A program made the translations under genes and the position numbers. 5,092 bases of DNA, taken from the NCBI GenBank assembly GCA_017615955.1, contig JAFZZD010000342.1, positions 1 through 5,092 of the forward strand, read 5' to 3'. Shown piece after piece: positions 4,989-5,092 of this stretch; position 1 is the stretch's first letter, and the number at the start of each line of letters is the position of its first letter. The notes beneath the pieces are model-generated. The model saw nothing but the letters and a program-made list of their open reading frames with translations, ran no database searches and was not told where the DNA came from. Origin of the DNA: Victivallales bacterium. Lineage in GTDB: Bacteria > Verrucomicrobiota > Lentisphaeria > Oligosphaerales > Oligosphaeraceae.

Positions 4989-5092
4989 ATGGAAATCACA
5001 AAAGACATTGTTTACGTTGGCGTAAATGACCACGATGTGGATTTGTTCGAGGGACAGTATAAAGTCGAGAATGGCATGGCCTACAACTCATA
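4989..5092 (+). CDS. fprA: Flavodiiron protein (FprA / rubredoxin:oxygen oxidoreductase), N-terminus only
   Basis: Only 34 complete codons fall inside the window and the frame is still open at its end. The visible N-terminus, with DIVYVGVNDHD at residues 6-16, DLFEGQYKVENGMAYNS at 18-34, matches the conserved opening of the metallo-beta-lactamase-like diiron domain of flavodiiron proteins. Full-length members are about 400 residues and end in a flavodoxin domain with FMN; they reduce O2 to water or NO to N2O with electrons from rubredoxin. The diiron ligands (HxExDH motif) lie beyond the window and cannot be checked. The position two genes after an Hrb-type flavin reductase-rubredoxin strongly supports the call. 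The gap to nudC is 60 nt, with a hairpin inside it. Confidence 0.85.
   Translation, partial: MEITKDIVYVGVNDHDVDLFEGQYKVENGMAYNS

Noticed and set aside
4359..5033. Long minus-strand frame of 224 codons opposite nudC
   Set aside because: It is antisense to conserved NudC motifs, runs through the hairpin gap into the flavodiiron start, and resembles no family.

Overview
The window holds six protein genes in two divergent groups. Two genes run leftward on the minus strand: a MATE-type efflux transporter followed by a formyltransferase related to PurN. Four run rightward on the plus strand: a CBM9-like protein, a flavin reductase carrying two rubredoxin domains (Hrb type), an NADH pyrophosphatase (NudC), and the first 34 codons of a flavodiiron protein (FprA/ROO type) cut off by the window end. 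I see no tRNA, rRNA, CRISPR array, insertion sequence or phage gene.

The organism looks like an anaerobic or microaerophilic bacterium of moderate GC that uses clear AAGGAG-type ribosome binding sites. The Hrb plus flavodiiron pair is typical of strict anaerobes that reduce stray O2 or NO. The strong Shine-Dalgarno sites argue against Bacteroidota. The CBM9-like cytosolic protein and the short-period intergenic repeats (7-bp units around 3211-3283, CTCTGCGTT at 76-108) remind me of the PVC group (Lentisphaerota/Kiritimatiellota), but this is a low-confidence impression from memory.

Layout. Bases 1-106 are noncoding, GC-rich and full of short inverted repeats, with a 9-bp direct repeat beside the stop of the leftward group. 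Bases 107-2378 carry the minus-strand pair, only 13 nt apart; the ribosome binding site of the formyltransferase overlaps the transporter stop codon, so they are very probably one operon. Bases 2379-2550 are the divergent control region, with overlapping AT-rich inverted repeats. Bases 2551-3204 encode the CBM9-like protein. Bases 3205-3309 hold a striking 73-bp array of ten 7-bp units in which GTGG-type units switch to CCAC-type units, so the array can fold on itself. Bases 3310-5092 carry hrb, nudC (2 nt after hrb) and the flavodiiron gene (60 nt after nudC, with a 10-bp hairpin in the gap).

Working together: Hrb would take electrons from NAD(P)H through FMN and pass them through its rubredoxin centres to the flavodiiron protein, which reduces O2 to water or NO to N2O. 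NudC, embedded between them, hydrolyses NADH/NAD and can remove NAD caps from RNA. Its place inside this redox cassette is the most interesting functional hint. The individual families are all known; the points worth a second look are the tandem, unlike rubredoxins, the nudC insertion, the extended formyltransferase paired with an exporter, and the 7-bp repeat array.
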